Shown here piece by piece: positions 8,897 through 20,441 of a stretch of DNA of 64,000 nt (its first letter is position 1; every line of letters begins with the position of its first letter). The DNA comes from Thermococcus pacificus (GTDB lineage Archaea; Methanobacteriota_B; Thermococci; Thermococcales; Thermococcaceae), in the NCBI RefSeq assembly GCF_002214485.1, contig NZ_CP015102.1, positions 496,001 through 560,000 on the forward strand, read 5' to 3'. The notes under the pieces are model-generated. The model was not told where the DNA came from and searched no databases. It saw only the letters and a list, made by a program, of their open reading frames with translations. The position numbers were made by a program, and so were the translations under genes.

Positions 8897-9798
8897 CCCT
8901 TAGCACCCTCCTGCAGCTTGGTTATCCTAACGTTGACGTACATGTAAACGGCCAGTATCAGCGTGGCGATTATCATAACCGCCGAGGCCCTTCCGTAGTG
9001 CGGGCTGGCGCCAAAGGCTTTTCTGAATCCGTAGAGCAACAGGAACTTGTTCTCGAAGAGGCCGGCGTTGTAGATGTAGGGCACCATGAAGTACTGGAAG
9101 CTCGCGGCGCTGGTGAGTATCGTTGCGAAGGCTACCGGCTTCCCGACTATAGGAAGCACGACGTGCCTCACCCTCTGCCAGTAGTTTGCACCGTCTATGA
9201 TGGCCGCCTCGACGAGTGTGTCCGGAACGGACTGGAGCGCCGCCGTTATGACGGTCATCATGAACGGATATGCCAGCCAGACCTCAATTATGTTGAGCGC
9301 CAGAAACGCCCAGGTGGGGTCGTTAATCCAGTTGGGCAGTGTCGAAACACCCAGTGATTTTAGAATCTGGTTTATGGGTCCAAAAATCGGGTCGAACATG
9401 AACTTCCAAACGGTGACTGAGAAGAGGAGCGGCAACGCCCAGGGTATTATCAGGAGCGAACGGTAGACCGCCTTTCCCTTGACGTACTTGCTGTTGTAGA
9501 GCAGGCCCAAGAAGATTCCAGCGAGCACCTTCAGGGTAACGCTCGTGGCGACGAATATCCACGTCCACTTAAACGCCTCCCTGAAGCCATCGTTGCTGAG
9601 TATCCACCGGAAGTTCTCGAGACCGACAAACCTTAGCGGTCCGGCCGCACTCTCCGGGTTGTATATCGGGAAGTTGCCGAGCTGGGCGTTGGTGAAGGCC
9701 AGATAAACTGAGTAGATTATCGGCCACAGGTTGAAGAACAGGAACGCGGCTATCCCTGGCAGTATTAGAAAAAGGGCGATAGTTGTTGTCTTTCTCAT
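8893..9798 (-). CDS. malF: Maltodextrin ABC transporter permease MalF
   Basis: A permease of about 301 residues with six predicted membrane helices and the coupling motif EAAIIDGANYWQRVRHV near residue 205. Together with MalG it forms the membrane channel of the maltodextrin transporter. The ATG at 9798 (MRKTTTIALF) is chosen over an in-frame TTG 15 bases upstream because a GGGGGGA site sits 6 bases before it. It lacks the large periplasmic loop seen in E. coli MalF; here the extra domain is in MalG instead. Confidence 0.9.
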   Translation of the reverse strand: MRKTTTIALFLILPGIAAFLFFNLWPIIYSVYLAFTNAQLGNFPIYNPESAAGPLRFVGLENFRWILSNDGFREAFKWTWIFVATSVTLKVLAGIFLGLLYNSKYVKGKAVYRSLLIIPWALPLLFSVTVWKFMFDPIFGPINQILKSLGVSTLPNWINDPTWAFLALNIIEVWLAYPFMMTVITAALQSVPDTLVEAAIIDGANYWQRVRHVVLPIVGKPVAFATILTSAASFQYFMVPYIYNAGLFENKFLLLYGFRKAFGASPHYGRASAVMIIATLILAVYMYVNVRITKLQEGAKG

Positions 9799-9837
9799 GC
9801 CGTATCCCCCCAAAAAGATATAGGAAAGAGAACCGCT

Positions 9838-11204
<1,367 letters not shown>

Positions 11205-11205
<1 letters not shown>

Positions 11206-11215
11206 TATATATCTT
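11205..11215 (-). promoter_or_regulatory. TATA box of the malE-malK operon
   Basis: On the minus strand GATATATATA directly precedes, and by one base overlaps, the TrmBL1 motif. It lies about 55 bases upstream of the malE start, fitting a promoter with a short leader. Confidence 0.65.
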
Positions 11216-11303
11216 GCGCTTCCCTGCTCATAAGACATGCTCTGGACACAGTTATTCTACAATGACTAAAAATGGATAAAATAGTGCAGGGGAAGGGGTC
11301 TGT

Positions 11304-13193
11304 TTAAAAGAACCGAACCTCGAAACTGCACTCACCGGATTTGGGGTAGGTTATGACAACTCTCACCCCCTCATCCCCAAGAACCCTGTCGTAGACTATC
11401 TCGTCCCCCTCGAACTTTACGGGCACGAAGGCACCGAGCTGAATGGCCCTGCTCTTCTTCCTCAGGGCGATGAGCCGCTTGGTAGCCTCCAGGAGGTCAC
11501 CGTTCCATTTTCTCGAATCCCATATCATCGGAGTCCTTCCAACGCTGAGCCCCGGTCCCCTCTGTCCCCTCAGCCCTATCTCGTCGCCGTAGAATATGGA
11601 AGGAATTCCCTTGTAGGTCATCAGGAAGGTCAGCGCGCAGAGATACCTTCTCTCATCACCCACGAGGTCTATAAAGCGCTCCGTGTCGTGGTTGTCGAGG
11701 AAGTTGTACATCAAGTATTCAGCCGGTCCGAGCCGGGCGCTCAGGAGTTCCAGCCCGTTGAGGAACTCCTCCGCGTCGATTTCCCTTTCCACGAAAAACC
11801 TCAGAAGCAGCTCATAGAGGGGATAGTTCATCGTCCCGTGGAAGACGTCGAGGATCCACAAGCGAGCGTCGTCCATGACCTCCCCGAAGAGATAGGCCGT
11901 CGCTGGCATCCCCCTCCTAACCCTGCGCCAGAAATCCGGCGGAACGCCGTGGGCAACATCCAAGCGCCAGCCGTCAGCCCCCTCCCGGAGCCAGTGCTCC
12001 ATGACCTCCACAACAAACTCCCTCACCGCCGGGTTATCGTGGTTGAGACGCGGCATCAGCCAGACCGAGAAGAACCCCTCGTAGTTCCAGTCCATCCCTT
12101 TCAGCTTCGTATACTTCTCCACCCAAGGCTCGTCTGATTTGAGGGCCTCCACGAACTCATTCGAAACCACAGGGAAACCGGTTATTCTGTAGAAATCCCT
12201 GTACTCACTCTCCTCACCTTTTCTGATGACGTCCTGGAACCACGGGTGGAAGAAGCTCGTGTGGTGGAAGACCCCGTCGAGGACGAGCTTCATCCCCCTC
12301 TCCTTGAGAGCGTTCACGAGCTCCTCGAAGGCCTCGTCTCCCCCCATCCTACTGGCCACGTGGTAGTAGTCAACGATGTCGTAGCCGTGGTAGGTCATGG
12401 ACTCGAATATGGGCGTCAGGTAGAGGGCATTAACGCCCAGGCTCTCCAGGTGGTCTATGTGCTCAACAATCCCCTTCAAGTCCCCTCCGTGGAAGAACTC
12501 ACCTTCCAGCGGCAGCGTCTTCCCCCGAATTCCAACCGCGAACCTGTCGGGCATTATCTGGTAGAAGACGCGGTCAAACACCCAGTCTGGGGCGTCGGGT
12601 TTGTATGGAGCAGTTCTGAAGGGGCCGAGCTCCACTGTCTTCCCCCTGAGGGTCAGAATTTCAAAGGAGTACTCGATCTCCCCTTCCCTGGGCAGAACTA
12701 CCTCAAAGTACTCAAAGAGCTCACTTTCAGCTTTTTTTCTCATCCGGAAGGTTTCCCCTCCTGTTTTCAACTCCGCCCATTTGATGACTCCGTGTTTTCC
12801 CCTGAGCAGGACGTGCGTCCTCCCAGCGATAGTGTAAACGTATGTGGTGCTCGGGGCGTGGAAGATCCAGTCTCCGGCGTCGATGACCGCGACGCTGACA
12901 TCTCTCTTGAACTTGTATGATAATCTCCTGTAGGTCTCCTCCCGTGGGTTCTCACCGTCCCTCTCGAACTCTCCACCAATCGAGAACCCATAGTGCCAGA
13001 CTCCCTCTGGGAGCCGAACCTTTATCGTCCACCGACCTCCCCTCGGCTCCATCCTGAAAGAGCCCTCATTGAAGGCGTTGAAGCTTCCCACAAGGTAGGC
13101 CCACTTCCCCCTGAGAGGCGTCGAGAACTCGACGAGAGCCACCCTTCCGAAGCGCCAGTCGTATTCAAACCCGAAAGTTTTATACACTTTCAT
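11304..13193 (-). CDS. Cyclomaltodextrinase/neopullulanase-type GH13 glycosidase
   Basis: A roughly 629-residue intracellular-type amylase (no signal peptide). The N-terminus carries an immunoglobulin-like starch-binding domain (LVGSFNAFNEGSFRM...GVWHYGF). The GH13 barrel has all conserved regions: DGVFHH, GWRLDVAH (nucleophile Asp), LFGEVMDD (acid/base Glu) and FLDNHDTERF. Its likely role is to open cyclodextrins and cut imported maltodextrins in the cytoplasm. The ATG at 13193 (MKVYKTFGFEYD) is chosen: the upstream in-frame extension would run through the divergent promoter region. It lies in its own transcription unit opposite the TrmBL1 regulator and downstream in direction from it. Confidence 0.87.
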   Translation of the reverse strand: MKVYKTFGFEYDWRFGRVALVEFSTPLRGKWAYLVGSFNAFNEGSFRMEPRGGRWTIKVRLPEGVWHYGFSIGGEFERDGENPREETYRRLSYKFKRDVSVAVIDAGDWIFHAPSTTYVYTIAGRTHVLLRGKHGVIKWAELKTGGETFRMRKKAESELFEYFEVVLPREGEIEYSFEILTLRGKTVELGPFRTAPYKPDAPDWVFDRVFYQIMPDRFAVGIRGKTLPLEGEFFHGGDLKGIVEHIDHLESLGVNALYLTPIFESMTYHGYDIVDYYHVASRMGGDEAFEELVNALKERGMKLVLDGVFHHTSFFHPWFQDVIRKGEESEYRDFYRITGFPVVSNEFVEALKSDEPWVEKYTKLKGMDWNYEGFFSVWLMPRLNHDNPAVREFVVEVMEHWLREGADGWRLDVAHGVPPDFWRRVRRGMPATAYLFGEVMDDARLWILDVFHGTMNYPLYELLLRFFVEREIDAEEFLNGLELLSARLGPAEYLMYNFLDNHDTERFIDLVGDERRYLCALTFLMTYKGIPSIFYGDEIGLRGQRGPGLSVGRTPMIWDSRKWNGDLLEATKRLIALRKKSRAIQLGAFVPVKFEGDEIVYDRVLGDEGVRVVITYPKSGECSFEVRFF

Positions 13194-13201
13194 CACCCAG
13201 G

Positions 13202-13218
13202 TATCACTACTAATGAGT
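13202..13218. promoter_or_regulatory. Degenerate glycolytic-motif half-site between the GH13 gene and trmBL1
   Basis: TATCACTACTAATGAGT has a perfect left half (TATCAC) with 5-base spacing but only three of six matches in the right half. It sits in the 66-base divergent intergenic region, just upstream of the GH13 start. It may be a weak TrmBL1 site; this is only suggestive. Confidence 0.3.
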
Positions 13219-13259
13219 AAACCCTGGCAAGTGAAGGTTAAAAAGTTGGAGGTTCCGAT

Positions 13260-14282
13260 ATGCACGAGGAAGAGATCGTTGAGAAGCTTCAGAAGCTCGG
13301 CCTCACGAAGTACGAGAGTTTAGCCTACATAACCCTTCTCAAGCTGGGTCCGAGCAAGGCGACCGATATAACGAAGGAGAGTGGTATCCCCCACACGCGC
13401 GTTTACGACGTCCTGAGTTCTCTCCACAGGAAGGGCTTCGTGGACGTCATGCAGGGATCCCCAAGGCTCTACAAGCCAGTCAACCCCGAGGTCGTTCTCG
13501 AGAGGATAAAGGAGGACTTCATAGAGGACATAGAGAAACTTAAAGCTGCTTTTCTCGACCTCTACCGCGAAGTCCACGGCGAGGATTTACCTGAGATATG
13601 GACGATACAGGGCTTCGACAACACCGTCGAGAGGGCCGAGTACGTCATAAGAACTGCAAAGCACGAGGTTCTAATAAACACGCCCTTCGAATTCCTTAAG
13701 CTCCTGAAGAGCGAAATCCGCGCGAGGAAGGATGTCCTCTTCGTTATAATTAGCAACTTCGATGAGGTTCCCGACTGGCTCAAGAGGAGCAACATAATCC
13801 TCGCCAAGACGGGAGGAGCACCTTGGCTCATGGCCAGCTGGATAATCGGCGACATCGACTATGCGCTCTTCTTTGGTGCCCTGCCGAAGGACAAGAGGAG
13901 GGAAAAGTTCTACTCCTTCTGGGCCAAGAGTCCCAAGATAATCCAGAACTATATGCACTGGTTCTACACCATCTACTTCGACAACAGCGAGATCATAAAG
14001 CCGCTTGACTACGGGAAGCTCCCCAAGCCCCTCGCCCTCGTCAACATAAGAACTCTCATCACGGTCCTCAGAATGGCAAACCTGCCCAAGAGAGCCGAGA
14101 TAGTCGGAAGGATTGTCGACACCAAGGAGCCCGTAACCCTAGACGGGGAGATAATTGACTACGAGTACACGCCCCTCACGGCAAACATAACTTTCAAGTA
14201 CAACGGCAACGAGCTCAAGGTTGGCGGCATAGGCAGCTACTTCGAGGACGTTGAGGGAGAAAAGTTCATCCTCCTCGAGTGA
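13260..14282 (+). CDS. trmBL1: TrmB-family sugar-sensing regulator TrmBL1 (Tgr)
   Basis: A 340-residue transcription factor. Residues 5-75 form the TrmB winged helix (KLGLTKYESLAYITLL, SGIPHTRVYDVLSSL), then a coiled segment and a C-terminal sugar-binding domain. In Thermococcales TrmBL1 binds the glycolytic motif, represses maltodextrin uptake/degradation and activates gluconeogenic genes; maltotriose or maltodextrin relieves binding. The gene lies divergent from the GH13 glycosidase and adjacent to the mal operon that carries the motif, matching the arrangement known in T. kodakarensis. A GGAGGT site is placed 6 bases before the ATG. Confidence 0.92.
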   Translation: MHEEEIVEKLQKLGLTKYESLAYITLLKLGPSKATDITKESGIPHTRVYDVLSSLHRKGFVDVMQGSPRLYKPVNPEVVLERIKEDFIEDIEKLKAAFLDLYREVHGEDLPEIWTIQGFDNTVERAEYVIRTAKHEVLINTPFEFLKLLKSEIRARKDVLFVIISNFDEVPDWLKRSNIILAKTGGAPWLMASWIIGDIDYALFFGALPKDKRREKFYSFWAKSPKIIQNYMHWFYTIYFDNSEIIKPLDYGKLPKPLALVNIRTLITVLRMANLPKRAEIVGRIVDTKEPVTLDGEIIDYEYTPLTANITFKYNGNELKVGGIGSYFEDVEGEKFILLE

Positions 14283-14286
14283 TGTC

Positions 14287-14299
14287 CTTTTTTAATTTA
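14287..14299 (+). terminator. T-run terminator after trmBL1
   Basis: A CTTTTTTTAATTT stretch starts a few bases after the trmBL1 stop; oligo-T runs terminate archaeal transcription. It leaves the following gene needing its own promoter or read-through. Confidence 0.45.
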
Positions 14300-14331
14300 C
14301 CCCACTTCATCCACAGCTAGAGGTGAACCGC

Positions 14332-15684
14332 ATGAGGATTCTGATACTGGGGTTTGAATACCTTCCCGTGAAGGTCGGTGGACTGGCTGAAGCTATCACG
14401 AGCATAGCGGAGGGCCTTGCCGGTTTAGGCCATGAAGTCGTCGTCTTCACGCCAGACCACGGGAAGGGCCTCGGAGAGCCCGTGAAGAGGTTCAAAGTTA
14501 TCTCCTTCGGGGAAGAGGTCGATATCGAGGTAAGAAAGCGCGTGCAGAACGGCGTGACCGTTTACTCCCTCGCCGGCGGTCTCTTGAGCGAGCCTGACGT
14601 CTACGGCCCGGGCTGGGATGGACTACTGAAAAAAACCGTTCTCTTTGGGAAGGCCAGCGCTGGGCTGATGAACAGCCTTATTGGGGAGTTCAAGCCCGAT
14701 GTAGTCCATGCCCACGACTGGCACACCGTCTTTGCGCTCGGCCTTCTGAAGAAGTACTTCGGGATAAGGAGCGTCTTCACGATCCACAGGCTCAACAAGG
14801 CAAAGGTTCCAGCGGGATACTTCCACGAGGCCAACCTTAGCGAGCTTGCCCCCTACCCTGACATCGATCCGGAGCACACCGCCGCTTACATAGCGGACGT
14901 GGTAACTACCGTCAGCAGGAGCTACCTCTGGGAGGAGTGGGACTTCTTCAGGCACTTCGAGGGCAAAGTTACGCACGTCTTCAACGGCATAGACTGCACA
15001 TTCTGGAACGAAGGACTCCTTAAAAACGCGGATCTGCCAAGAGAAGAGCGCAGAAAGCTCATCCTGGAGCGCTTCGGACTCTCCGATGGCAAGGCCTTCA
15101 TGTTCATAGGCCGATTTGACAGGGCCCAGAAGGGGGTCGACACGCTACTCAAGGCTATCGAGATACTCTCAACGGATCCTGCCTTCAATGACATGCGCTT
15201 CATCATAATCGGGAAGGGGGATCCTGAGCTGGAGAGGTGGGCAAAGGCTGTGGAAAACCGCTTCCCGGGCAACGTCCGCGTGATAACGGAACTCCTCTCC
15301 AGAGAGACCGTCAGGGAACTCTACGGCTCGGTTGATTTTGTACTGATTCCCTCGTATTTTGAGCCCTTTGGATTGGTCCAGCTAGAGGCCATGTGCCTCG
15401 GCGCGGTTCCCATAGGAAGCGCCGTCGGGGGGATAAAGGACACCATCATAGACCTCGACGAGGATCCCGAAAATGCCACCGGAATACTCGTGCCACCGAG
15501 GGATGCATTCGCACTGGCGAAGGCTATGATAATAGCAAAGAACCTCGATGAAGAGACGCTCAATAGGCTTAGAGAAAACGGCAGGCGGAGGGGCAGGGAG
15601 GACTTCACCTGGAAGAAGGCCTGCGAGAGGTACGTTAAGGCTTACCTCAACGAGGTCGACAGGGCCATGTCATTCCTGCGCTAA
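14332..15684 (+). CDS. glgA: Glycogen (starch) synthase, GT5
   Basis: A glycosyltransferase of about 450 residues extending alpha-1,4-glucan chains from ADP- or UDP-glucose. The N-terminal [16 protein letters not shown] loop binds the donor diphosphate; [16 protein letters not shown] is the typical GT5 acceptor/donor motif; the C-terminal Rossmann half has [16 protein letters not shown] and the E-x7-E motif region [15 protein letters not shown]. The ATG at 14332 is preferred over an in-frame GTG at 14323 because GAGGTG is correctly spaced before it. It couples storage-glucan synthesis to the neighbouring maltodextrin utilisation genes. The 3' end overlaps rnp2 convergently by 4 bases. Confidence 0.9.
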   Translation: MRILILGFEYLPVKVGGLAEAITSIAEGLAGLGHEVVVFTPDHGKGLGEPVKRFKVISFGEEVDIEVRKRVQNGVTVYSLAGGLLSEPDVYGPGWDGLLKKTVLFGKASAGLMNSLIGEFKPDVVHAHDWHTVFALGLLKKYFGIRSVFTIHRLNKAKVPAGYFHEANLSELAPYPDIDPEHTAAYIADVVTTVSRSYLWEEWDFFRHFEGKVTHVFNGIDCTFWNEGLLKNADLPREERRKLILERFGLSDGKAFMFIGRFDRAQKGVDTLLKAIEILSTDPAFNDMRFIIIGKGDPELERWAKAVENRFPGNVRVITELLSRETVRELYGSVDFVLIPSYFEPFGLVQLEAMCLGAVPIGSAVGGIKDTIIDLDEDPENATGILVPPRDAFALAKAMIIAKNLDEETLNRLRENGRRRGREDFTWKKACERYVKAYLNEVDRAMSFLR

Positions 15685-16043
15685 CGCCAGCCGTACTCAG
15701 CCAAAAACTTCCTCTTTAACCTTTTTATAGTTCCCGAAACGCCGAGCGTTCTGAAGATTGCCCGCGAACCGTTCACATGGGTAACCAGCGTCAGAGCGAG
15801 GCGGAGCTCTTCCACATGTTTTCTGTCGACCCTGACTATTCCGGTCTGACTTTTCTCATCGAACTTTATGAACCAAGGCTTAGCTTTAGCAGAGCCAAGC
15901 ACTCCAAGCGTTGAGAGGCTTGCGTCCCATATTGCCCTCTTTATCTCATCCTTCGTGAATGCTCTCTCGCCGATAACCTGGAAGGCTATGTAGCGGTGCT
16001 TGTCCCTCAAAGTCGGCGGCAGGTACTTAGGCTTCTCCCTCAT
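15681..16043 (-). CDS. rnp2: Ribonuclease P protein component 2 (Pop5)
   Basis: A 120-residue protein matching the archaeal/eukaryal Pop5 family: [21 protein letters not shown] at the N-terminus (a conserved RNA-contact region) and [20 protein letters not shown] in the C-terminal half. Pop5 pairs with Rpp30 in the catalytic half of archaeal RNase P, which removes the 5' leader of tRNA precursors. Length is as expected. GGTGTAAAG precedes the ATG. Confidence 0.9.
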   Translation of the reverse strand: MREKPKYLPPTLRDKHRYIAFQVIGERAFTKDEIKRAIWDASLSTLGVLGSAKAKPWFIKFDEKSQTGIVRVDRKHVEELRLALTLVTHVNGSRAIFRTLGVSGTIKRLKRKFLAEYGWR

Positions 16044-16084
16044 CTTTACACCTTCTCGAATTTGGCCACCAACCTTTTTAAGCC

Positions 16085-17200
16085 ATGCCCCGAGGCTGGG
16101 TTAGCGAGGTGAGGACTTTGGTCCGGGAAACGCCTTACTTTTCATACGCCGTGAGAGAGCTTCCAAAGGGCTGTCAGCTCTGCGTTAGGGGCGAGAAGCT
16201 CGTCCTCTTCACCACGGGGGTCTGTCCGAGGGACTGCTTCTACTGCCCGCTTAGCCCCTGGAGGAGGGAGGATGTTGTCTACGCCAACGAGAGGCCGGGT
16301 AAGCGGGTTGATGACGTTATCGAGGAAGCCCTTCTGCAGGAGGCGAAGGGGGCGGGAGTTACAGGCGGAGACCCGTTCGCGAGGCTCGACAGAACTGTGG
16401 AATACATAAAACTCCTCAAGGAGAACTTTGGTGAGGAATTTCACATCCACCTCTATACTACTGGCGCACTGGCGACCAAGAGGAACCTTGAAAAGCTCTA
16501 CGATGCCGGCTTGGACGAGATACGCTTCCACCCTGACCTGTTCAACCCCAACTCAAAGCTCTTCAAGGTTGAGATAGAGAACATAAAGAACGCCTTCGAC
16601 TTCGACTGGGACGTTGGGGGAGAGATACCATCAATTCCGGGCCAGTTCGAAAGGATGAAGTGGTACGCCGAGTTCCTCGATAAGCTCGGCGCGAAGTTCC
16701 TCAACGTGAACGAGCTGGAGTACAGCGAGATGACTCTCAAGACGCTTCTGGACCTGGGTTATCAGCCGGTAAGCGATGAGAGCGCCTCGATAAAAGGTTC
16801 CCTTGAGACCGGCCTAAAGCTCCTCGAGTGGGGCGAGGAAAACACCTCTCTGAGCTACCACCTCTGCACGGCAAGGCTGAAAGATGCCGTCCAGCTCAGG
16901 AACAGGCTGAAAAGGATGGCGAGGAAGGTTGCTAAACCTTACATGGAGATAACCGAGGAGGGGACGCTCCGCTTTGGCATCGCTGAATACGATGACCTCG
17001 ACGAGCTTTACAGCTTCCTCGTGAAGGAGGCAGAGGTTCCGCCCGAGTGGCTCCACATCAACCGCGAGAAGGGCAGGATAGAAATGCCTGAGGAAGTTGC
17101 GGTTGAGCTGGCAGAGGCGATTGAAGGCGATGTTAAGTTCTTCATCGTGGAAGAGTACCCGACGTGGGACAGGCTGGAAGTGGAAAGAACCCCGTTGTAG
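16085..17200 (+). CDS. Radical SAM protein of unknown substrate (COG2108-like)
   Basis: A 371-residue protein with a radical SAM cluster motif of CX3CX2C form ([14 protein letters not shown], about residues 45-58), two additional Cys upstream (GCQLC, about 29-33), and a GVTGGDP SAM-binding motif near residue 95. LYTTGALA and EIRFHPDLF are later barrel strands. The family is described as related to pyruvate formate-lyase activating enzyme, but the substrate is not known. The ATG lies just after a TTTTTAAGCC box, suggesting a very short leader. Flanked by two genes on the opposite strand. Confidence 0.8.
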   Translation: MPRGWVSEVRTLVRETPYFSYAVRELPKGCQLCVRGEKLVLFTTGVCPRDCFYCPLSPWRREDVVYANERPGKRVDDVIEEALLQEAKGAGVTGGDPFARLDRTVEYIKLLKENFGEEFHIHLYTTGALATKRNLEKLYDAGLDEIRFHPDLFNPNSKLFKVEIENIKNAFDFDWDVGGEIPSIPGQFERMKWYAEFLDKLGAKFLNVNELEYSEMTLKTLLDLGYQPVSDESASIKGSLETGLKLLEWGEENTSLSYHLCTARLKDAVQLRNRLKRMARKVAKPYMEITEEGTLRFGIAEYDDLDELYSFLVKEAEVPPEWLHINREKGRIEMPEEVAVELAEAIEGDVKFFIVEEYPTWDRLEVERTPL

Positions 17201-17968
17201 TTATTTACTTTCCTTTTTGAGCCTTTTAACATCAAGCTCTTCGAATTCCCTTCTCAGATGGGAAAACTGACGACTATCCAATGCCTCAGGGCTTACAACC
17301 ACTATCAGCAGTGCACCCTTTAGGAGGAGATGATCTTTTAAAGCAGTGAGGAACTTAAGAACATTCTCAAACCCATTTTCAAGTATAAGGTACTCAACCC
17401 CGTCAATTATCACGGCGGTGTTTTCGTCTGCGGTGGATATGAGGTGATGGAGTATCGCGGGGAGGCGGCGTGGGTCTATGGAGTTCTCACCCTCAACCTT
17501 GCTGAGCCACAGGTAAGGGATGCCCCTCTCCTTGAATATCCCCGGCGTTCTCGTCAGGGCTATTACTCTTTTGCCTGCCAGCAGCTTAAGGATGGAGTCT
17601 ATATCTGTGGTATCAGCCAGATAAGCCCCCTTCTCAAGGGATGGTGTCCCTTTGAGTACCTTGGACGGTTCTACAGCAACTCGAGCCCTTCTCATGTGGT
17701 CTATGAGGTAGTAGGTGCCCAGTAGAAGGGCAAGGCAAATTATGATATCGTCAAGGAGTTTGGTGAAGGATGTGGGATAAACGTCGTTTATGACATCCAC
17801 CAGAAAACCCAGCCAGAAGATTGTTGTTACGTAGGTGAACTTCCTGAGCAAGCTTTGAGGAAGGGAAACCTCAAACAGGGCCCGATTCCTATAGAATACA
17901 AACAGGGCTAACGTTATTATACCGAGCTTTACTATTTCGAGGCCCAATTTAAGGGTCAGTTCCATCAT
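17201..17968 (-). CDS. DUF835 membrane protein
   Basis: Residues 1-95 contain about three membrane helices; the cytoplasmic remainder fits DUF835, with conserved strands RVIALTRTPG, NTAVIIDGVEYLILENGF and LIVVVSPEAL. DUF835 is common in Thermococci and is thought to be a degenerate ATPase-like signalling domain; no function is established. The ATG at 17968 (MMELTLK) is taken rather than 17995 because a GTGAG site precedes it and the hydrophobic N-terminus begins there. The stop abuts the convergent radical SAM gene with no gap. Confidence 0.7.
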   Translation of the reverse strand: MMELTLKLGLEIVKLGIITLALFVFYRNRALFEVSLPQSLLRKFTYVTTIFWLGFLVDVINDVYPTSFTKLLDDIIICLALLLGTYYLIDHMRRARVAVEPSKVLKGTPSLEKGAYLADTTDIDSILKLLAGKRVIALTRTPGIFKERGIPYLWLSKVEGENSIDPRRLPAILHHLISTADENTAVIIDGVEYLILENGFENVLKFLTALKDHLLLKGALLIVVVSPEALDSRQFSHLRREFEELDVKRLKKESK

Positions 17969-18135
17969 ATTCTCACAACTCGCGATACTGTGCATATCTT
18001 AAAAAACTTTTCGACGTCACTTAGGCACACTTCTGTACCGGACTGGTGCAATTAATCAATCATAACAGAAAGTGGTATTGGATTTCCCAGAATTCCATTT
18101 TTATAGATTCAAAAACCGCATTCTACAATCAAAAA

Positions 18136-18144
18136 GTTTATTTA
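18136..18144 (+). promoter_or_regulatory. TATA box of the membrane-protein cluster
   Basis: GTTTATTTA is centred about 26 bases before the ATG at 18166, so transcription would start at or next to the start codon: a leaderless gene. Confidence 0.5.
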
Positions 18145-18165
18145 CCCCCCAGAATATTAACGGCC

Positions 18166-18942
18166 ATGCGAGTCTTCATCAGGGACTACTTAATCCCGTG
18201 GCTGTTGCTGATTCTGGTGTGGGTTGCAATCTGGATTTTCGTTCCCGGGGAGGAGAAAAACCTCTCGCTACCGAACGTCCTCTCGGTTCTCATCCTCCTT
18301 CCCTTATTCCTCCTCGTGGTCCTGTACTTCGTTGGAAAGACCCTCGAACGCTACGGCTACTCGCGAAAGGACGTTAGGAGGCTTCCAGAGATAATCGAGA
18401 AAACCCACGGAAGGCTCTACCTATCTAGGGAAATCTTTGATACCATTGGACAGGCGCTAATTTTCTGGGCACTGTTTTCAACCGTCATTTTCATGACAGA
18501 GGACCCCCTGTGGGGAGTGGCCAACGCCGTTGCGATGTTTGCGTGGATATTTGCGTTCTTTGTCCTGCTCGTCTCTATGGTAATCTGGGTGTTGGGATTT
18601 CTTCCTGCTCTCTACAGGCTCCTCACCGGAAGGAAGCTCAACAGAGATTTTCTTGTTGAGATGATGAAGTTCAATTTAGTTTCCACGGCAATCCTCATTG
18701 TGGTCAGGCTCATTGCTCTCCACGTTGGCGACGTCTCCGCTCCCCACTACGTCATGAAGCTAATAGCCTTCGGCAGAAACGACCGCATTGTGAACTCTCT
18801 CCTTGAGCTTTCGGCCCTAAACTTCCTCTTCGGGCTGGTCGGCCTTTACGGGCCAAAGAGAATAGGAAAAGCAGCCGCTTTACTCTTAACCCTCATAGTC
18901 TTTGGCCAGCTGTGGGTTACATGGAAGTTGCTGTTCGGTTAA
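18166..18942 (+). CDS. Multi-pass membrane protein, paralogue family member A
   Basis: A 258-residue protein with about six membrane helices. It is clearly related to the gene at 20442-21209: both have a GKTLERYGYSRKDVRR / ARILEKHGYRKSDIKR segment after helix 2, an F/WALFST-type helix, a VSTAIL/VSTLAI helix and a conserved C-terminal LSALNFLFGLVG / LSILNTLFGFLG motif. The start ATG is preferred to an in-frame upstream ATG at 18046 because the TATA box lies between them. No known domain is recognised; a role in the envelope is only a guess. Confidence 0.75.
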   Translation: MRVFIRDYLIPWLLLILVWVAIWIFVPGEEKNLSLPNVLSVLILLPLFLLVVLYFVGKTLERYGYSRKDVRRLPEIIEKTHGRLYLSREIFDTIGQALIFWALFSTVIFMTEDPLWGVANAVAMFAWIFAFFVLLVSMVIWVLGFLPALYRLLTGRKLNRDFLVEMMKFNLVSTAILIVVRLIALHVGDVSAPHYVMKLIAFGRNDRIVNSLLELSALNFLFGLVGLYGPKRIGKAAALLLTLIVFGQLWVTWKLLFG

Positions 18943-18990
18943 GAAAAATTAATTGAGCTAAGCACCATTCACTGGCGTGGGGAATAAAAC

Positions 18991-19149
18991 ATGACCCCAA
19001 ATGGACCCTGCAATCTCCACGTGCTTATGATGGCCTTTGGGACGAGGAGTAAAGAAGAGGTTGCGAAGCTTGAGAAAGAGCTCAAAGAAGTTGAAGATTG
19101 GATGAACTCATCGTATTGGCCGGAGGGAAGTTTGGATGGGAAGAAATGA
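18991..19149 (+). CDS. Small hypothetical protein (52 aa)
   Basis: [20 protein letters not shown] is followed by a charged amphipathic helix ([17 protein letters not shown]), giving a short soluble coiled-coil-like protein. Its last 14 bases overlap the start of the next gene, which argues for translational coupling and against chance. No strong ribosome site precedes it. Function unknown. Confidence 0.5.
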   Translation: MTPNGPCNLHVLMMAFGTRSKEEVAKLEKELKEVEDWMNSSYWPEGSLDGKK

Positions 19150-20095
19150 ACTTTTTCTGGTCTTCCTTATGGGAGTCGTCTTTCTGGCGATGCTATTCAG
19201 CTATTCACTCTCACTTTCGCCGGTAGAAAGCCTCTCCTTTGCGGTTATTTTAGCGCTTCTCTACACCTCGACCCGCGTTTTCTGGGAGAAATCGGATAAA
19301 TGGAGAGGGAAATCTGGACTTTTAAAATCTAAGGGCGCGAGATATCTCATCTTCTTCTTGAGCTCGTTTGGGTTCGCCGTGCTCCTATTTGGGCTTACGT
19401 ACCTGGTCCTTGCAAAACCGGGCACTTCGTTCGTTTCCCTCGTCAAAGTTCTTGGTGTTCTCTTTGCAATAGGCTCCTCCCTGATGCTCCTTGCCTCAAT
19501 GTTTTATAACAGGGACAGAACACCTGAAAAAATCACATACTCCTGGAGGAACTTTCTAAGGGAGCTTTCGGCGTCAATCCTCCTATTCACGATTGCCTAC
19601 TTCTCCGGTGTTAGCCTAGAAAAGAGTGCTTCAATGGCCCTTTATGTTTTTGTTGCTACCAACTGGTACTACTCCACGATGGCCCACAGGTACGTGATAC
19701 CCGAGCAGATGCTTAAACTCAGGGCAGTCATCAACTTCGCGGCAATTGCCTCCGGCCTATACCTCTTCGTAATTGACAACGCGCTCGTAAGTGGATTAGT
19801 GGGGGCACTTTTTGCCGTTGCCGAAGAAAAAGACTACGGGATAACCAGGAAGCTTATAGAAACCGGACTGTTGGAGAGGAGGTACGCCGAAAGCGGGGTT
19901 GGAGGTCTGTTTTATGCAGTTTCTTATGGATTTGGGGCTATGGTGGCTTTGATTGTGGTCACCGGAAATTGTAACGCATCTTTCATCAGGGATTTCCTGC
20001 TAACGATGTTCAGACTGTTGTACCTGTTTACGGTGATTTTCCTCCCCTTCGGGACGTTCCTCGGGTGGGCGAGGCTGAAGGTTCACGGTGAATGA
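19136..20095 (+). CDS. Multi-pass membrane protein, unrelated to its neighbours
   Basis: A 319-residue protein with eight or nine hydrophobic helices and short cytoplasmic loops rich in Lys/Arg ([22 protein letters not shown], split by charge). A conserved-looking stretch [19 protein letters not shown] near residue 185 lies between helices. GGAGGG precedes the ATG by about 10 bases. It does not share the LxxLNxLxG motif of the flanking family. No family recognised. Confidence 0.65.
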   Translation: MGRNELFLVFLMGVVFLAMLFSYSLSLSPVESLSFAVILALLYTSTRVFWEKSDKWRGKSGLLKSKGARYLIFFLSSFGFAVLLFGLTYLVLAKPGTSFVSLVKVLGVLFAIGSSLMLLASMFYNRDRTPEKITYSWRNFLRELSASILLFTIAYFSGVSLEKSASMALYVFVATNWYYSTMAHRYVIPEQMLKLRAVINFAAIASGLYLFVIDNALVSGLVGALFAVAEEKDYGITRKLIETGLLERRYAESGVGGLFYAVSYGFGAMVALIVVTGNCNASFIRDFLLTMFRLLYLFTVIFLPFGTFLGWARLKVHGE

Positions 20096-20410
20096 AGTGG
20101 AAAATGGACTTTCAAGGAAGTTTTGCTGGTTTCACTGGCTTCTGGGGGCTTTCTGATCCTTTTAAGGTTTGTGTTCTCACATCCTGGAGCCTCAGAAATT
20201 GGGGCATTCCACTCTCTCTTAAAATTCTACGTAAACGGGGACCTACATAAGAACCTTCTGTTGCTTTCTGCCCTGAACGCTCTTTACGGCCTTGTCGGAA
20301 TTCTAATTCTGCCTCGAAGGAGAAGGTTTGGCCTCTTAACCCTTCTAATGATTGCCCTGGCTCTTATTCCCCTCGTGATAAAGGTTTTTATCCAACTGCA
20401 CTCATTGTAG
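20096..20410 (+). pseudogene. C-terminal remnant of the paralogous membrane-protein family
   Basis: The reading frame opens immediately after the preceding stop, in the same frame, and has no ATG or GTG; a TTG at 20123 lacks a well-spaced ribosome site. The translated sequence matches only the C-terminal part of the family encoded at 18166 and 20442 (LLLSALNALYGLVGIL versus LELSALNFLFGLVGLY and LLLSILNTLFGFLGGY), followed by a basic turn and a last helix. The first half of the gene is missing. This looks like a decayed tandem copy; a functional short protein starting at TTG cannot be excluded. Confidence 0.6.
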
Positions 20411-20441
20411 TTTGGATTTATCAAAAATCCAGGTGGTCTCC